The notes: a model not told the origin generated them from the letters alone. Numbered from the stretch's first letter, positions 18,493-27,838 are shown. The stretch is 64,000 nucleotides of DNA from Alphaproteobacteria bacterium (GCA_016125455.1 WGLS01000013.1:85335-149334), one strand, 5' to 3'. Made by a program: numbers and translations.

Positions 18493-18567
18493 TGGTGGGC
18501 GCGGCTGGGATTGAACCAGCGACCCCTACGGTGTGAACGTAGTGCTCTCCCGCTGAGCTACGCGCCC
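18493..18567 (-). tRNA. tRNA-Val (anticodon CAC)
   Basis: The minus strand folds into a complete tRNA. The acceptor stem is GGGCGCG paired with CGCGCCC, followed by discriminator A and an encoded CCA. The anticodon stem CTACG/CGTAG holds the loop TTCACAC, giving anticodon CAC and reading GUG (valine). The T-arm loop is GGTTCAATCC, and the D-arm GCTC/GAGC is intact. Confidence 0.97.
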
Positions 18568-18604
18568 GGAGCGTCGCGCCGTTGCGGCGCGCGCCGGAGG
18601 CTCA

Positions 18605-18632
18605 TCACTAGCGGACAACCGGGAGGGGTCAA
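18605..18632 (-). promoter_or_regulatory. Candidate promoter of tRNA-Val
   Basis: On the minus strand TTGACC (18627-18632) and TAGTGA (18605-18610) are separated by 16 bases, about 38 bases before the mature tRNA 5' end. This fits the strong sigma-70-type promoters of alphaproteobacterial tRNA genes. A GC-rich imperfect hairpin lies in the short leader. Confidence 0.6.
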
Positions 18633-18719
18633 GGGCATTTTCGGGCGGGCGCACAGGGCGTTGAACGCCTCAAGTGACGCCCGCCCTTCGCCCCACGTTG
18701 GATCAGACGAGCGACATGT

Positions 18720-19904
18720 TCAGGCGCTGGCTCTGCCGCGATGCGAGGTCGCGCCCACCGCGGTGTCCGCAGCCACGGAGCCGACTGCGAGCCGTTTTTT
18801 TGGAAATACCAGAATTGCGCAAACACCCTTGTCCGGCGCCGTCTCAAGTTTGAATCGAGCGCCATGGGCGGAGGCAATCGCCTGGACAAGGGGCAAGCCC
18901 AGTCCGAGCCCTTCCTTGGAGCGCTGCAGCGACATATCGAGTTGCGTGAACGGCTGGGTCGCCGCTTTCACTTTCTCCGGCGCCATGCCCGGGCCGTTGT
19001 CCTTGACGACAATCGCGAGATCGCCGTCGCCGACAATCGCCGTTGCGACAATGATTTCGACGCCGCGCTCGGCGAACTTGATCGAGTTATCGATCAGTTT
19101 GCCGATCGCCCGACCGACCAGCAGTCGGTCGCACCTGATCTCCAAGTCAGGATCATGGAGCATGAAGTTTATCTTCGCGTCCGCCACCGACGCGACTTTC
19201 TCCGTCTGCGCGAGGGCGAGGTCCGCAACGTCCTGAAGAGAGCAGTCAACGTCGTTGATCGTTATCGGCCCGGTGCGAGCGTCCGAAGCCAGAAGCATGT
19301 CGGATACGGAATTCAACAGCCGCTTGCCGCCATCGACAATGTAGTCAGCGTACTCGCGATGAACGGGGTCGTGCGCCTTTTCGAACCGTTCGCCCAAAAT
19401 CTGGCCAAACCCGATGATCGCATTCAGCGGCGTGCGCAGTTCATGGCTCATCAGCGACATAAGGCTGTCGCGAAACCGCGCGCCCGCTTCGGCCTGGTCG
19501 CGCGCCACCCGAAGCGCCTTTTGGTCGCGAGCCGCCCGCAACACGAACTTCGCTGCGTGACTGAGAAGGGACCAGTTGACCGGTTTGGCGAGGAATGACG
19601 TCGCGCCGACCGCAAAGGCGCGGTCGACGGCTTCGGCATGGTCGCTTCCCGTGATCACGATCACAGGGGTTTGCCGGAACGCCCGGGACGCGCGCATTTT
19701 TTCGGTCAGCTCGTAGCCGGTCATGACCGGCATATCGAGGTCCGCGATCACAAGTTCGGCCGGCGCGACCTGAAGCCTCGTCCATGCCTCCTCGCCATTG
19801 CCGGCGCAGTCGACCTCATAGCCCGCATCGGCCAGCTTGGCGCTGGCGAGCTCACGCATGAGGGGATCGTCGTCGACGATCAGAATTCTGGTGTTGCGGG
19901 TCAT
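18720..19904 (-). CDS. Hybrid receiver-histidine kinase
   Basis: This 394-aa cytoplasmic protein begins with a response-regulator receiver (phosphoacceptor Asp55 in IADLDMP, Lys107 in LAKP) and continues with a HisKA dimerisation domain (His154 in SHELRTPLN) and an HATPase domain (LIDNSIKFAE, DNGPGMAP, GLGLGLPL). It has no membrane segment or DNA-binding output. The receiver-first order suggests that kinase activity is controlled by phosphorylation from another kinase. The gene is divergent from the large hybrid kinase at 20123, and the two may form one phosphorelay. The ATG at 19904 has AAAGG upstream. A GTG six bases earlier is also possible. Confidence 0.92.
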   Translation of the reverse strand: MTRNTRILIVDDDPLMRELASAKLADAGYEVDCAGNGEEAWTRLQVAPAELVIADLDMPVMTGYELTEKMRASRAFRQTPVIVITGSDHAEAVDRAFAVGATSFLAKPVNWSLLSHAAKFVLRAARDQKALRVARDQAEAGARFRDSLMSLMSHELRTPLNAIIGFGQILGERFEKAHDPVHREYADYIVDGGKRLLNSVSDMLLASDARTGPITINDVDCSLQDVADLALAQTEKVASVADAKINFMLHDPDLEIRCDRLLVGRAIGKLIDNSIKFAERGVEIIVATAIVGDGDLAIVVKDNGPGMAPEKVKAATQPFTQLDMSLQRSKEGLGLGLPLVQAIASAHGARFKLETAPDKGVCAILVFPKKRLAVGSVAADTAVGATSHRGRASA

Positions 19905-20122
19905 CTGCACCTTTGTCGGCAGGTCGCCGTTCGCAAGTCGCCAGCGCGCGCTCGCCCGTCCACGGACATGTCAGCGCGCCCTGAAGCGCCGACCATATAA
20001 AGCTGGTCGTTAACATCGCCTTGCCGGCCCGAATGAGCATCAACGTCGGGCAAGCAATTTGAAACTCTTTCTGGCGAAACAGTCATAGTGGAAAATTGCG
20101 TCCGGGAGGCGCAGAAAGCGCC

Positions 20123-22909
20123 GTGGTCAGGCAGACGCAATCTCTGAGAAGTCGCCTCACGCTACTCGTGATTGTTGCGATCCTTGGGGCGGTTTTTGTC
20201 GCCAGCGGCTCATCGGTATGGCGCGAAATTCGGCAATACCGGATTGACGAAGCGGCAAAGCTCAACACCACCGCAGCCTTCTTTGCGTCCGCTCTTGCCG
20301 ACCCTGTCGGGAACGGCGACCGACGTTTGACCCAGGAAGCGCTTATCGCCGTGGCCAGGCTGCCAAACGTCGTCCACGTTCGGATTGAAGATCCGGATGG
20401 AAATGAAATTGCGAGTCTTGGCCGCGCTATAGCCGTGACGTCAGATTCGTCCGCGTCAGGTCCGATGAACGCGATGGTTCGCGAGCGAGCGGTCGCGAGC
20501 GCGAGAATTCAGAGCGGCGGTCGCGACGTCGGCGAATTGACCGTCGTCGCGGAAGTGGAGCCTCTATTCATCAGGATCCGCGATTTGCTTTGGGACGCCA
20601 TGTTCGCCGCTGTTTTTGCGACGGCGCTCGGGCTCCTGATCGCGCTTCGCATGCAGCGCGCGGTGACGAAGCCGATTTTCGAGCTTGCGCGCGTCATGAC
20701 CGCCGTTCGCCGCACCGGCGACTTCGGGCGACGCGCGGTCAGGCTCAGCAACGACGAAGTTGGCTATCTTGTCGACACCTTCAACGAGATGCTCAATGAA
20801 ATCCAGGAGCGCGATGCAAAACTGCTGGCCCATCAGCAGAACCTGCAAAAGATAGTTCGTAAACGCACCAATGAACTGAAAGTCGCGAAAGAGGCGGCGG
20901 AGGACGCGAGCCAGGCAAAGTCAGAATTCCTCGCTACAATGAGTCATGAGATCAGAACGCCAATGAACGGCATGCTCGTTATGGCGGAATTGCTCAGCAA
21001 CGCCGACCTTCAGCCGCGTCTGAAGCGATATGCCGATGTCATCGTGAAGTCTGGACAGAGCCTTCTGACCATCATCAATGACATCCTCGATTTTTCGAAG
21101 ATCGAGGCCGGGCGGCTCGAACTGGAAGCCATCGCCGTAAAGCCCTCCGAGCTCATCAATGACGTCATCGGACTGTTCTGGGAACGGGCGAGCACGTCGG
21201 GCGTCGACCTTGCCTCCTATGTCGGGCCTGACGTGCCGGAAGTTATCGAAGGAGATCCAGTAAGGCTCAACCAGATCCTGTCGAACCTCGTCAACAACTC
21301 ACTGAAATTCACGCAGGAAGGCAGCGTCATCGTCACCGCCAAAATGATCCCGTCCGAAAGCGGCGATTGCGTCATCGAGTTTTCGGTGACGGATACCGGC
21401 GTTGGGATCCCGCTTGAAAAGCAGCGCGCGATATTCGAAGCCTTCTCGCAGGTCGACCAGACAACGACGCGCAAGTTCGGCGGCACGGGACTCGGTCTCG
21501 CCATCTGCCGCAAACTGGTGGAACGGATGGGCGGCGAGATTGGGGTGAATTCCCGAGAGGGAAAGGGCGCGCGTTTCTATATCAACATCCCGACCCGGAT
21601 AATCTCGCCGGCGGCCCGCATGGTGGAAGCGCCCCGCGATCAGTCCGCAATCGTCTCAATTCCGGGGCGGGCGAGCGCCGTGATGATTTCCCGCTATCTT
21701 GAGGAGGCGGGCTTCGCTGTCCAGATCGTTGAGCAAGACAGCCTGGCGGCTGCTGCGCCGTCGTTGGCGAGCGCCGACGTGATATTCGGCTCGGCGCGGT
21801 TTCTGGAGGCGTTCGCCGCCCTTGCCCACGAAAGTCAGGACGACTGGCTTCCGGCCCGGATCTGCGTCAGCGAGCTTGGCGATTCTGCTCCTGACCGGTT
21901 GCTTGAAACGCAGCTTGCGGAAGATCTACTCATAAAGCCATTCTCCCGGGCGGATGTCGTCGACCTGATCGGCCGAGCTCTTGAAGGCCGGCTGCGAGGG
22001 CGCGCGGCGGTGCGGGCGGTCGCCAGCGGCGAAGCTTCGTTGCCGATGTTCGACGGCCGTAAGGTGCTTGCCGCAGATGACAGCGCCGTCAATCGCGAGG
22101 TCGTCAAGGAGGCGCTCCGGCGTCTGGGCCTTGAGCCAACGATCGTCAATGACGGTCTCATGGCCAGCGACGCCGTCAAGAACGGGAATTTCGACCTGGT
22201 GCTGATGGACTGTTCAATGCCGGTCATGGACGGCTTTGCCGCCACGCGCGCCATCCGGGAGTGGGAAAACGCCACCGGTGCGCCGAGGATACCGATTCTG
22301 GCGCTGACCGCCCATGTGGCGGGCCCTGCGGATGAATGGCGATCAGCGGGCATGGATAACTACCTGACGAAACCATTCACGATTTCGATGCTTGCAAACG
22401 CCATTGGCGCCTATCTCCCGCCGATCGACGGCGCCACGGCGCTTGAGCTTCAGCGTCGCGGAGAAAATGCGCGGCAGGCGGAAAATCAGGAAATCGCCGA
22501 TCACGAGCGCGAGCTTGCGCGGCCCATTGACCCCGGCGACGAAGGCGCGCTCAGCGCATTCGACCTGAAGGTTCTTGCCAGCCTCGCCGAAATGGACAGC
22601 GGCAATGGCGATCTCATTCAGCGTGCGATCAACCTTTTTGAGGAGCATTCAAAGCCGGCAATCCTGCGGATTGCCCAGGCGGCGCACCATGGCGACAAGC
22701 AGGAAATTGCAAAGGCCGCACACGCGCTCAAGTCGATGAGCCTAAATCTTGGCGCGACGCAACTTGCCGCGGCCTGCAAGGAAATCGAAATGACCGCAGC
22801 CGCAGGCGCGGAGACCGCTCACCTGATCAGGGATCTTCGCGACGCATTCGCCGCCACCCACGACGCGCTCCCGGAGCTGCGTCGCAGGTTCCGGAAATCG
22901 GCCGCCTAG
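20123..22909 (+). CDS. Membrane hybrid histidine kinase with HAMP, receiver and HPt domains
   Basis: This large BarA-like phosphorelay kinase is about 928 aa from the GTG at 20123; a TTG at 20096 is in frame. Two transmembrane helices (about 8-30 and 160-180) flank a periplasmic sensor region, followed by HAMP and a coiled coil. HisKA carries His275 ([10 protein letters not shown]), and the HATPase domain shows NNSLKF, DTGVGIP and GTGLGL. A degenerate pseudo-receiver (about 510-630) lacks the phosphoacceptor Asp. A true receiver has Asp696 ([11 protein letters not shown]), and a C-terminal HPt domain has His867 (AHALKSMS). The His-Asp-His route is complete, so it can pass phosphate to a separate regulator. 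Ligand and partner are unknown. Confidence 0.93.
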   Translation: MVRQTQSLRSRLTLLVIVAILGAVFVASGSSVWREIRQYRIDEAAKLNTTAAFFASALADPVGNGDRRLTQEALIAVARLPNVVHVRIEDPDGNEIASLGRAIAVTSDSSASGPMNAMVRERAVASARIQSGGRDVGELTVVAEVEPLFIRIRDLLWDAMFAAVFATALGLLIALRMQRAVTKPIFELARVMTAVRRTGDFGRRAVRLSNDEVGYLVDTFNEMLNEIQERDAKLLAHQQNLQKIVRKRTNELKVAKEAAEDASQAKSEFLATMSHEIRTPMNGMLVMAELLSNADLQPRLKRYADVIVKSGQSLLTIINDILDFSKIEAGRLELEAIAVKPSELINDVIGLFWERASTSGVDLASYVGPDVPEVIEGDPVRLNQILSNLVNNSLKFTQEGSVIVTAKMIPSESGDCVIEFSVTDTGVGIPLEKQRAIFEAFSQVDQTTTRKFGGTGLGLAICRKLVERMGGEIGVNSREGKGARFYINIPTRIISPAARMVEAPRDQSAIVSIPGRASAVMISRYLEEAGFAVQIVEQDSLAAAAPSLASADVIFGSARFLEAFAALAHESQDDWLPARICVSELGDSAPDRLLETQLAEDLLIKPFSRADVVDLIGRALEGRLRGRAAVRAVASGEASLPMFDGRKVLAADDSAVNREVVKEALRRLGLEPTIVNDGLMASDAVKNGNFDLVLMDCSMPVMDGFAATRAIREWENATGAPRIPILALTAHVAGPADEWRSAGMDNYLTKPFTISMLANAIGAYLPPIDGATALELQRRGENARQAENQEIADHERELARPIDPGDEGALSAFDLKVLASLAEMDSGNGDLIQRAINLFEEHSKPAILRIAQAAHHGDKQEIAKAAHALKSMSLNLGATQLAAACKEIEMTAAAGAETAHLIRDLRDAFAATHDALPELRRRFRKSAA

Positions 22910-22913
22910 GCCC

Positions 22914-23657
22914 TCAACCCTCGAAAGCGCGCCGCCGCCGGCCCTGATGGAACTGGATCGCCGCCCTCGCGCAGCCGATCACTTCGAATGTGGTCGCCGG
23001 TCTCGCCGATGGGGCGACGCGAAGCCCATTCGCCATCGGCGCCGCCGGACATGTCACCAGCCGCCTAGGCCGGTCGCGCCAGATTCGCAACGCGGGCCGG
23101 CCGTCCACGGTCGCCAGGCAAAGGCCGCCATCTTGTGGGCGTCGATCGAGATAGTCGATGATGACAAGGCTCTCGCGCGGGACGATGCCGGTGATCTCCG
23201 CGTCGTCGGCGTGAACCGCAACAAGCGTCGATGATGCAAGCGCCACCGGCACGTAATCCTGGGCGAACGCATGTGGGTCTTCCGGCGGCATGGCGAGAAG
23301 CCTGACCGACGTTTCAAGCGCGATCACGGGCGCATGGACAAGGCCGGCCTTGAGGTAGCGGGCCTGAAGGTCCTGGCGCGCAGCGGGTTCGCGTTGTTCC
23401 CCCGCGAGCCACTCAGGGGCGACGCCAAGGGCGGTCGCAACCCGGTCAAGCGTCGCCGCTCGCGGCCCGTGCGCGCCATTTTCCCAATTTGCGACGGAAG
23501 CCTGGGTGACGCCGACCAGCTTGCCAAGGGTCGACTGCTTCAGGCCGGACCGCTTGCGCGCAAGCCTTATCCTCGCGCCGGTCGTCAGATAATTTTTGTG
23601 CGGAACATCTGCACCCGTCAGTCCGCCAGATTTCTTTCCCGCCATTGCCTCCCCCAT
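22914..23657 (-). CDS. XRE-family regulator with inactive LexA/S24-like domain
   Basis: This 247-aa protein has a helix-turn-helix of the XRE/Cro type at about residues 27-82 (KQSTLGKLVGVTQASVANWE) and a C-terminal domain with the LexA/CI S24 fold (about 145-235). The expected catalytic Ser of the GDSM motif is replaced (HADDAEITG), and the Lys is an Arg in ALRIWRD, so self-cleavage is unlikely. It probably represses or activates by ligand or protein binding rather than by autoproteolysis. The first ATG is 11 bases from a TATAAA, suggesting a leaderless message; a second ATG four codons in follows a GGGGAGG placed too close. It is convergent with the hybrid kinase. Confidence 0.85.
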   Translation of the reverse strand: MGEAMAGKKSGGLTGADVPHKNYLTTGARIRLARKRSGLKQSTLGKLVGVTQASVANWENGAHGPRAATLDRVATALGVAPEWLAGEQREPAARQDLQARYLKAGLVHAPVIALETSVRLLAMPPEDPHAFAQDYVPVALASSTLVAVHADDAEITGIVPRESLVIIDYLDRRPQDGGLCLATVDGRPALRIWRDRPRRLVTCPAAPMANGLRVAPSARPATTFEVIGCARAAIQFHQGRRRRAFEG

Positions 23658-23680
23658 TGCGGGATCGATTTATAGGATCG
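23658..23680 (-). promoter_or_regulatory. Candidate leaderless promoter and operator of the XRE regulator
   Basis: On the minus strand TATAAA ends 11 bases before the first ATG, placing transcription start within a few bases of it. Two CGATC copies (23663-23667 and 23676-23680) flank this -10 box with a 13-base period, which could be an operator. No good -35 is visible. Confidence 0.4.
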
Positions 23681-23776
23681 AGAAATAACGCGCGCCAGCG
23701 TGTTGCGCCGCAGCATAAGCTATTCAAATCAAAAGATGTTTTATGCCGCGGCCCCGAAATTCGGATCATTTTTCGC

Positions 23777-23802
23777 TTGAAAAAATTAGCCCTGCTTATA
23801 AT
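23777..23802 (+). promoter_or_regulatory. Candidate promoter of the 65-aa protein gene
   Basis: A perfect TATAAT at 23797-23802 lies 43 bases before the ATG at 23846. TTGAAA at 23777-23782 is 14 bases upstream, closer than ideal for a -35, so an alternative such as GCTTGA two bases earlier may be used. The stretch is markedly AT-richer than its surroundings. Confidence 0.45.
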
Positions 23803-23845
23803 CTTTCCCGCGATGTGACGCACTGCACGCGACTGGGGTGATTGC

Positions 23846-24043
23846 ATGTCAGACTTTTGCGATGAAGACGGCGCGGCGCGTATTGCCGCTAAGATTCGCG
23901 AGTTTTGGCGTAAAAAGGGGTTCGATGTCGACGTCGAGATGAAGCCTGAAGGCTTCGTGTCGACCATGCGCTCCGCTCGAACCGACGTACGTAGTGATAT
24001 GGTCAACGGCATGCCAAGGCGATCAGCCTCTGCGCAGGCCTGA
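23846..24043 (+). CDS. Conserved alphaproteobacterial small protein
   Basis: This 65-aa soluble protein has an N-terminal charged helix (DGAARIAAKIREFWRKKG) and a conserved C-terminal region with TMRSARTDVRSDMVNGMP. I recognise this pattern from small uncharacterised proteins in many alphaproteobacteria, where the RSDMVNG motif is nearly invariant. The strong TATAAT box upstream suggests steady expression. It has no neighbour in the same direction within 1 kb, so it is monocistronic. Its function is unknown. A DNA- or RNA-binding role is possible given the basic residues but is not shown. Confidence 0.78.
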   Translation: MSDFCDEDGAARIAAKIREFWRKKGFDVDVEMKPEGFVSTMRSARTDVRSDMVNGMPRRSASAQA

Positions 24044-24217
24044 ACGTTTCGGCGGCGCTGCGCGAACCACGCGGCGTCGCCGTCGACCCAAGCTCATTCA
24101 GCCAACGCCCGAATTGCGTTCGCGTAGAGGCGTTCAACGCGCTCGCACGCGCGTGGTGGTCATTCGTGGTCGAATGATCCAGCGCCCTGGAGCGGTGCGT
24201 TGCCGGATCGCACGCTC

Positions 24218-24910
24218 TCAGCCATTTGACGGGGCGCTGCGGCGCGCTGCGTCCGCAACAAGGTCGGGAACCGCGCCGAAATTTGAGAACGTCGCGAAAG
24301 CGCGGTCGCGCAGGGTCAGCGGGCCATAGCCGAACTCCGCCACAAGGCAGGGCGCGCCCGCCGCCATTGCGGCGAGAATATCCGTGTCGCTATCGCCGAT
24401 GAACACGCAAGTCGCGCCGCCGGCGCGCTTTACCGCCAGTTCCACTGGGGAGGGGTCAGGTTTGGGGCCGGCCGCCGTATCGCCCCCTACAATTGCGTCA
24501 AAAATCCCTGACAGCCCAAGTCGCTCGATCAGCAGCCGGGCCGGGCGCTCGCGCTTGTTTGTGCAAATCGCCGTTCGGCAGCCGGCGCGGCGGAGCCGGT
24601 CGATTGCTTCCAGCGCGCCGTCAAACGGCTTCGACAGGTCATCGATATGCGCCTCGTAATAGGCAAGAAAGTCGGCCAGTCTCGTTTCGAGGTTAGCGTC
24701 CCCGGCGTCCCGGCCGTGCGCCCTGTACCCTTCCGCCATCATTGCTTTCGCGCCGTGGCCCACCATGTGGCGAACGCGCGAGGTCGCAAGCGGCGGCAGG
24801 CCGTCAAGCGCAAGGGCGTGGTTCATCGCCGCCGCAAGGTCGCCCGCGGTGTCGATCAGCGTTCCATCAAGGTCAAAGACGACAGCGACGCCGTCCAGGC
24901 GCGTTTCCAT
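24218..24910 (-). CDS. gph: Phosphoglycolate phosphatase, HAD superfamily
   Basis: This 230-aa HAD-family hydrolase shows all four motifs: DLDGTL with nucleophile Asp near residue 13, the CTNK motif II, GPKPDPSP with the Lys of motif III, and FIGDSDTD as motif IV. The cap is alpha-helical, as in phosphoglycolate phosphatases (Gph), which remove 2-phosphoglycolate formed from DNA repair or Rubisco side activity. Related HAD enzymes act on other phosphoesters, so the substrate is an inference. The start at 24910 has GGAG six bases before it; a GTG 12 bases upstream is in the same frame. It is divergent from glmU. Confidence 0.88.
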   Translation of the reverse strand: METRLDGVAVVFDLDGTLIDTAGDLAAAMNHALALDGLPPLATSRVRHMVGHGAKAMMAEGYRAHGRDAGDANLETRLADFLAYYEAHIDDLSKPFDGALEAIDRLRRAGCRTAICTNKRERPARLLIERLGLSGIFDAIVGGDTAAGPKPDPSPVELAVKRAGGATCVFIGDSDTDILAAMAAGAPCLVAEFGYGPLTLRDRAFATFSNFGAVPDLVADAARRSAPSNG

Positions 24911-25093
24911 GCTTCGCTCCACCGCGGCGTGACGCTGCGGACTTCAGGGCGGTCTTTTGGCCCAGCCTTCGCGTCGATCGTTCGCATTTACAGTTCAGTT
25001 CAACTGTTCGCATCGCCGCGTTGCAGGTTCAAATGGATCATGAAATGAAAGCGGCGGTCATCCGGTTGATGGCGCGAATTGGGAGAAACGTCC

Positions 25094-26437
25094 ATGGCCG
25101 AAGTCGCTTTGTCGACCGTCATCCTTGCGGCGGGACATGGCACGCGGATGCGTTCGCGCACGTCGAAGGTTCTGCACGAGATCGCCGGGCGCTCTATGCT
25201 TGGGCATGTCATGGCGACGGTCGGCTCGCTGTCGGCCGAACGTCGTGCGGTCGTGATTGGCGATCATGCGCCCGAAGTCGGCGCCGCCGCTCTCGCAGTT
25301 GACTCCGGCGTCAACGTTGTCGTTCAGGCCCCGCCGCGCGGCACCGGCGACGCGGTCGCGAAGGCGCAAGCCGCATTTGAAGGCTTTGATGGCGTCGTCG
25401 TTGTGCTTTACGCAGACACGCCGTTTGTCCGTGCGTCCACCGTCCGTGCGCTGGCATCCGAAGTGGCCGCCGGCGCGACGCTTGCGGTGCTTGGCTTTAC
25501 GCCGGACGAACCCGGCGCCTACGGCCGCTTGAAGCGCGACGCCAATGGCGACCTTGTCGCGATCGTCGAAGCGAAGGACGCGACCGCCGAGGAGCGCGCG
25601 ATTGGTCTCGTCAATTCCGGCGTCATGGCGATAGAATCCTCATTCCTGAGGCGCGGCTTGCCGCAGCTCACGGACAACAACGCAAAAGGCGAATTTTATC
25701 TCACCGACCTTGCCGCTATCGCAGCGCGCGAAGGCGGACGCTGCGCCGTTATTGAAGTGGCACCCGATGAAGTTATGGGAGTCAATGCCCGCGACGAACT
25801 GGCGAAGGCGGAGAAAATATTCCAGGCGACGCGCAGGGCCGAAGCAATGGCGGCCGGCGTCACGCTCATTGATCCTGATACAGTCTATTTCGCGCATGAC
25901 ACCAGTATCGAGGCCGATGTCACGATTGAACCAAATGTTTACTTTGGCGCTGGCGTCTCGATAAAATCCGGCGCCCGCATCAAGGCGTTTTCCCACATTG
26001 AAGGCGCCGCCATCGAAAGCGGCGCGCAGATTGGTCCTTTCGCGAGACTGCGTCCGGGAGCGAATGTCGGCCGCGATGCAAGGATCGGCAACTTCGTCGA
26101 AATGAAAAATGCCGTGCTGGGCGCAGAAGCCAAGGTTTCGCATCTTAGCTATATTGGCGACGCGACGGTCGGCGCCCGCGCCAATATTGGCGCAGGCGTC
26201 ATTACCTGCAACTACGACGGACTCAAAAAGCACCGGACCCAGATTGGCGATGACGCATTCATCGGTTCGAACGCCGCGCTGGTCGCCCCGGTGCGGATCG
26301 GCGCCGGCGCCTATGTGGGATCGGGTTCGGTCATCACCCGCGAAGTGCCGGACGGCGCGCTTGCGGTGGCTCGCGGCCGGCAGCGCGACATTCCAGGTTG
26401 GGCCGAAAAGCTGCGCGGTCGCCGCGACGACGGCTAG
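25094..26437 (+). CDS. glmU: Bifunctional GlmU: N-acetylglucosamine-1-P uridyltransferase / glucosamine-1-P acetyltransferase
   Basis: This 447-aa enzyme makes UDP-N-acetylglucosamine for peptidoglycan and lipopolysaccharide. Its N-terminal pyrophosphorylase domain (about 1-230) carries the LAAGHGTRMRS nucleotide-binding loop. Its C-terminal left-handed beta-helix (about 245-445) is made of hexapeptide repeats such as IGSNAALVAPV and includes the acetyltransferase residues of the ICNYDG-type motif (ITCNYDGLKKH). The length is normal for alphaproteobacteria. The ATG at 25094 follows GGGAG by a few bases. It is followed by rpiA after 47 bases, so the two may be cotranscribed. Confidence 0.96.
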   Translation: MAEVALSTVILAAGHGTRMRSRTSKVLHEIAGRSMLGHVMATVGSLSAERRAVVIGDHAPEVGAAALAVDSGVNVVVQAPPRGTGDAVAKAQAAFEGFDGVVVVLYADTPFVRASTVRALASEVAAGATLAVLGFTPDEPGAYGRLKRDANGDLVAIVEAKDATAEERAIGLVNSGVMAIESSFLRRGLPQLTDNNAKGEFYLTDLAAIAAREGGRCAVIEVAPDEVMGVNARDELAKAEKIFQATRRAEAMAAGVTLIDPDTVYFAHDTSIEADVTIEPNVYFGAGVSIKSGARIKAFSHIEGAAIESGAQIGPFARLRPGANVGRDARIGNFVEMKNAVLGAEAKVSHLSYIGDATVGARANIGAGVITCNYDGLKKHRTQIGDDAFIGSNAALVAPVRIGAGAYVGSGSVITREVPDGALAVARGRQRDIPGWAEKLRGRRDDG

Positions 26438-26484
26438 CGCTCAATCCTTCGCAACGCCACGAGGCGAAGAGAGTGAGGAATCGA

Positions 26485-27195
26485 ATGGCGAACGAGGCCT
26501 ACAAGAAAAAGGCGGCGGAGGCGGCGGTCGAACTTGTCGAGACCGGCATGACGCTCGGCCTGGGGACCGGCTCCACCGCCGCCCATTTCATTGCCGCTGT
26601 CGGCGCAAAATTCAGCGGGGGCGGATCGATCGCCTGCGTCGTCACCTCTGAGGCGACGCGCCGGGCCGCCCAAGACGCAGGCTTGCGGGTTGTGGAGCCG
26701 GATGAGACGACGCAGCTCGACCTTGCGGTTGATGGCGCTGACGAAATCGGTCCCGATGGGGCATTGATCAAGGGCGGCGGCGGCGCGTTGATGCGCGAGA
26801 AGATCGTCGCCCAGTCGGCGGCCCGGTTCGTCGTGATTGCGGACGACACGAAGCTTGTCCGGCATCTCGGCGCGTTCGCGCTGCCGGTGGAAATAGAGCC
26901 GGCGCTGTTCGGCCTGACAGTCGCCGCCGTACGCCGCGCGCTCGCCGCGTGCGGTTACGACCGTCCAAACATCGCGCTTCGGCGCGCAGCGGACGGGACT
27001 GGCCCCTATCTCACCGATGGCGGCCGCTACATCCTTGATGCGGCGCTCGTGAGGATTGACGAGCCGGCTCTCCTCGATGACGCTTTGCGGGCAATCGCTG
27101 GCGTAACGGAAACCGGCCTATTCGTCGGTCTCGCGACCGACTGCATCGTCGCCGGCCCCAAGGGCGTCCGACGCATTCCAGTCAAGACGCCGTGA
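26485..27195 (+). CDS. rpiA: Ribose-5-phosphate isomerase A
   Basis: This 236-aa enzyme interconverts ribose 5-phosphate and ribulose 5-phosphate in the pentose phosphate pathway. Family signatures are the phosphate loop GLGTGSTAAHF near residue 27, DGADEIGPDGALIKGGGGA (active-site Asp and the KGGGGA loop) near 85, and the conserved Lys of EKIVAQSA. The ATG at 26485 follows GTGAGGA at a good distance; a GTG 12 bases earlier is less likely. It lies between glmU and gor, and the same order or a close variant occurs in other alphaproteobacteria. Confidence 0.95.
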   Translation: MANEAYKKKAAEAAVELVETGMTLGLGTGSTAAHFIAAVGAKFSGGGSIACVVTSEATRRAAQDAGLRVVEPDETTQLDLAVDGADEIGPDGALIKGGGGALMREKIVAQSAARFVVIADDTKLVRHLGAFALPVEIEPALFGLTVAAVRRALAACGYDRPNIALRRAADGTGPYLTDGGRYILDAALVRIDEPALLDDALRAIAGVTETGLFVGLATDCIVAGPKGVRRIPVKTP

Positions 27196-27286
27196 GCCGG
27201 TCGCGCGCCGCGTTGACCTTTGCCGCTCGCGCGGGTTCGCTGACCGGCGGGGACGGTTTCGGTTTCCGGCGGCGGAGTGCGCACTC

Positions 27287-27838
27287 ATGAACGGCGACGA
27301 GGCAAGGGCGGCTGGCGCCGCCGCCCCAGGCCAATCGCGTTTTGAGGAGCTGCGGGACGCCGTGCGCGGCTATGGCGATGCGGCGTTTCGAAACCTAATC
27401 CGTTGCCGCGCATTCGCGCGCGCGATTATCGACGGATTTGCCGCGTTCGAAGGGTGTCCGCCTGGCCAGGTTGTCGCCGTTCCGGCGGTTGGCGCATTCG
27501 ATCCGCGTAAAGAGTATAAAGACGAAGCGTTCAGCTATCACTCCCGGCCGGTCGTGTTGCTTGAGCCGGTACGGTTTGGCCTCTGCCTCATTGTCGGCGA
27601 TCTCGAGGATCAGGGCGCCCTCTGGCTCCGTACGCAGATCTCCATAGAAATGAGCGCCGAAGGTTTTGACGTCTATGTCGCCGCCCGACCGCGCATTCGT
27701 GCGCCGCTTGAGTTCGGCGTTGCGCTAGAGAGGATCTTCGAGGAAGTTCACGCTGAGTTCCTTGAGACGTTCACACGCGAGCTGAACGACTTCAATGACG
27801 TATCCTTTTCCTCCCGTATCGGTTTTGCGCCGGTATGA
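27287..27838 (+). CDS. Hypothetical protein between rpiA and gor
   Basis: I do not recognise this 183-aa soluble protein. It has no signal peptide or membrane segment, mixed alpha/beta composition, and an ordered stretch from about residue 18 onward (RFEELRDAVRGYGDAAFRNL and YHSRPVVLLEPVRFGLCLIVGD). A cysteine pair is absent. It starts 92 bases after rpiA and stops 42 bases before gor on the same strand, so it may be part of a glmU-rpiA-X-gor unit. A role in redox or sugar phosphate metabolism is possible only by neighbourhood. The ATG has no strong ribosome-binding site. Confidence 0.65.
   Translation: MNGDEARAAGAAAPGQSRFEELRDAVRGYGDAAFRNLIRCRAFARAIIDGFAAFEGCPPGQVVAVPAVGAFDPRKEYKDEAFSYHSRPVVLLEPVRFGLCLIVGDLEDQGALWLRTQISIEMSAEGFDVYVAARPRIRAPLEFGVALERIFEEVHAEFLETFTRELNDFNDVSFSSRIGFAPV

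Noticed and set aside
18331..19236. 301-aa plus-strand frame crossing the tRNA and the small hybrid kinase
   Set aside because: It runs through the tRNA-Val gene and antisense to the kinase, so it cannot be a real gene.
24044..24217. Possible small gene between the 65-aa protein and gph
   Set aside because: The 174 bases hold only arginine-rich frames without start signals. I see no structure there.
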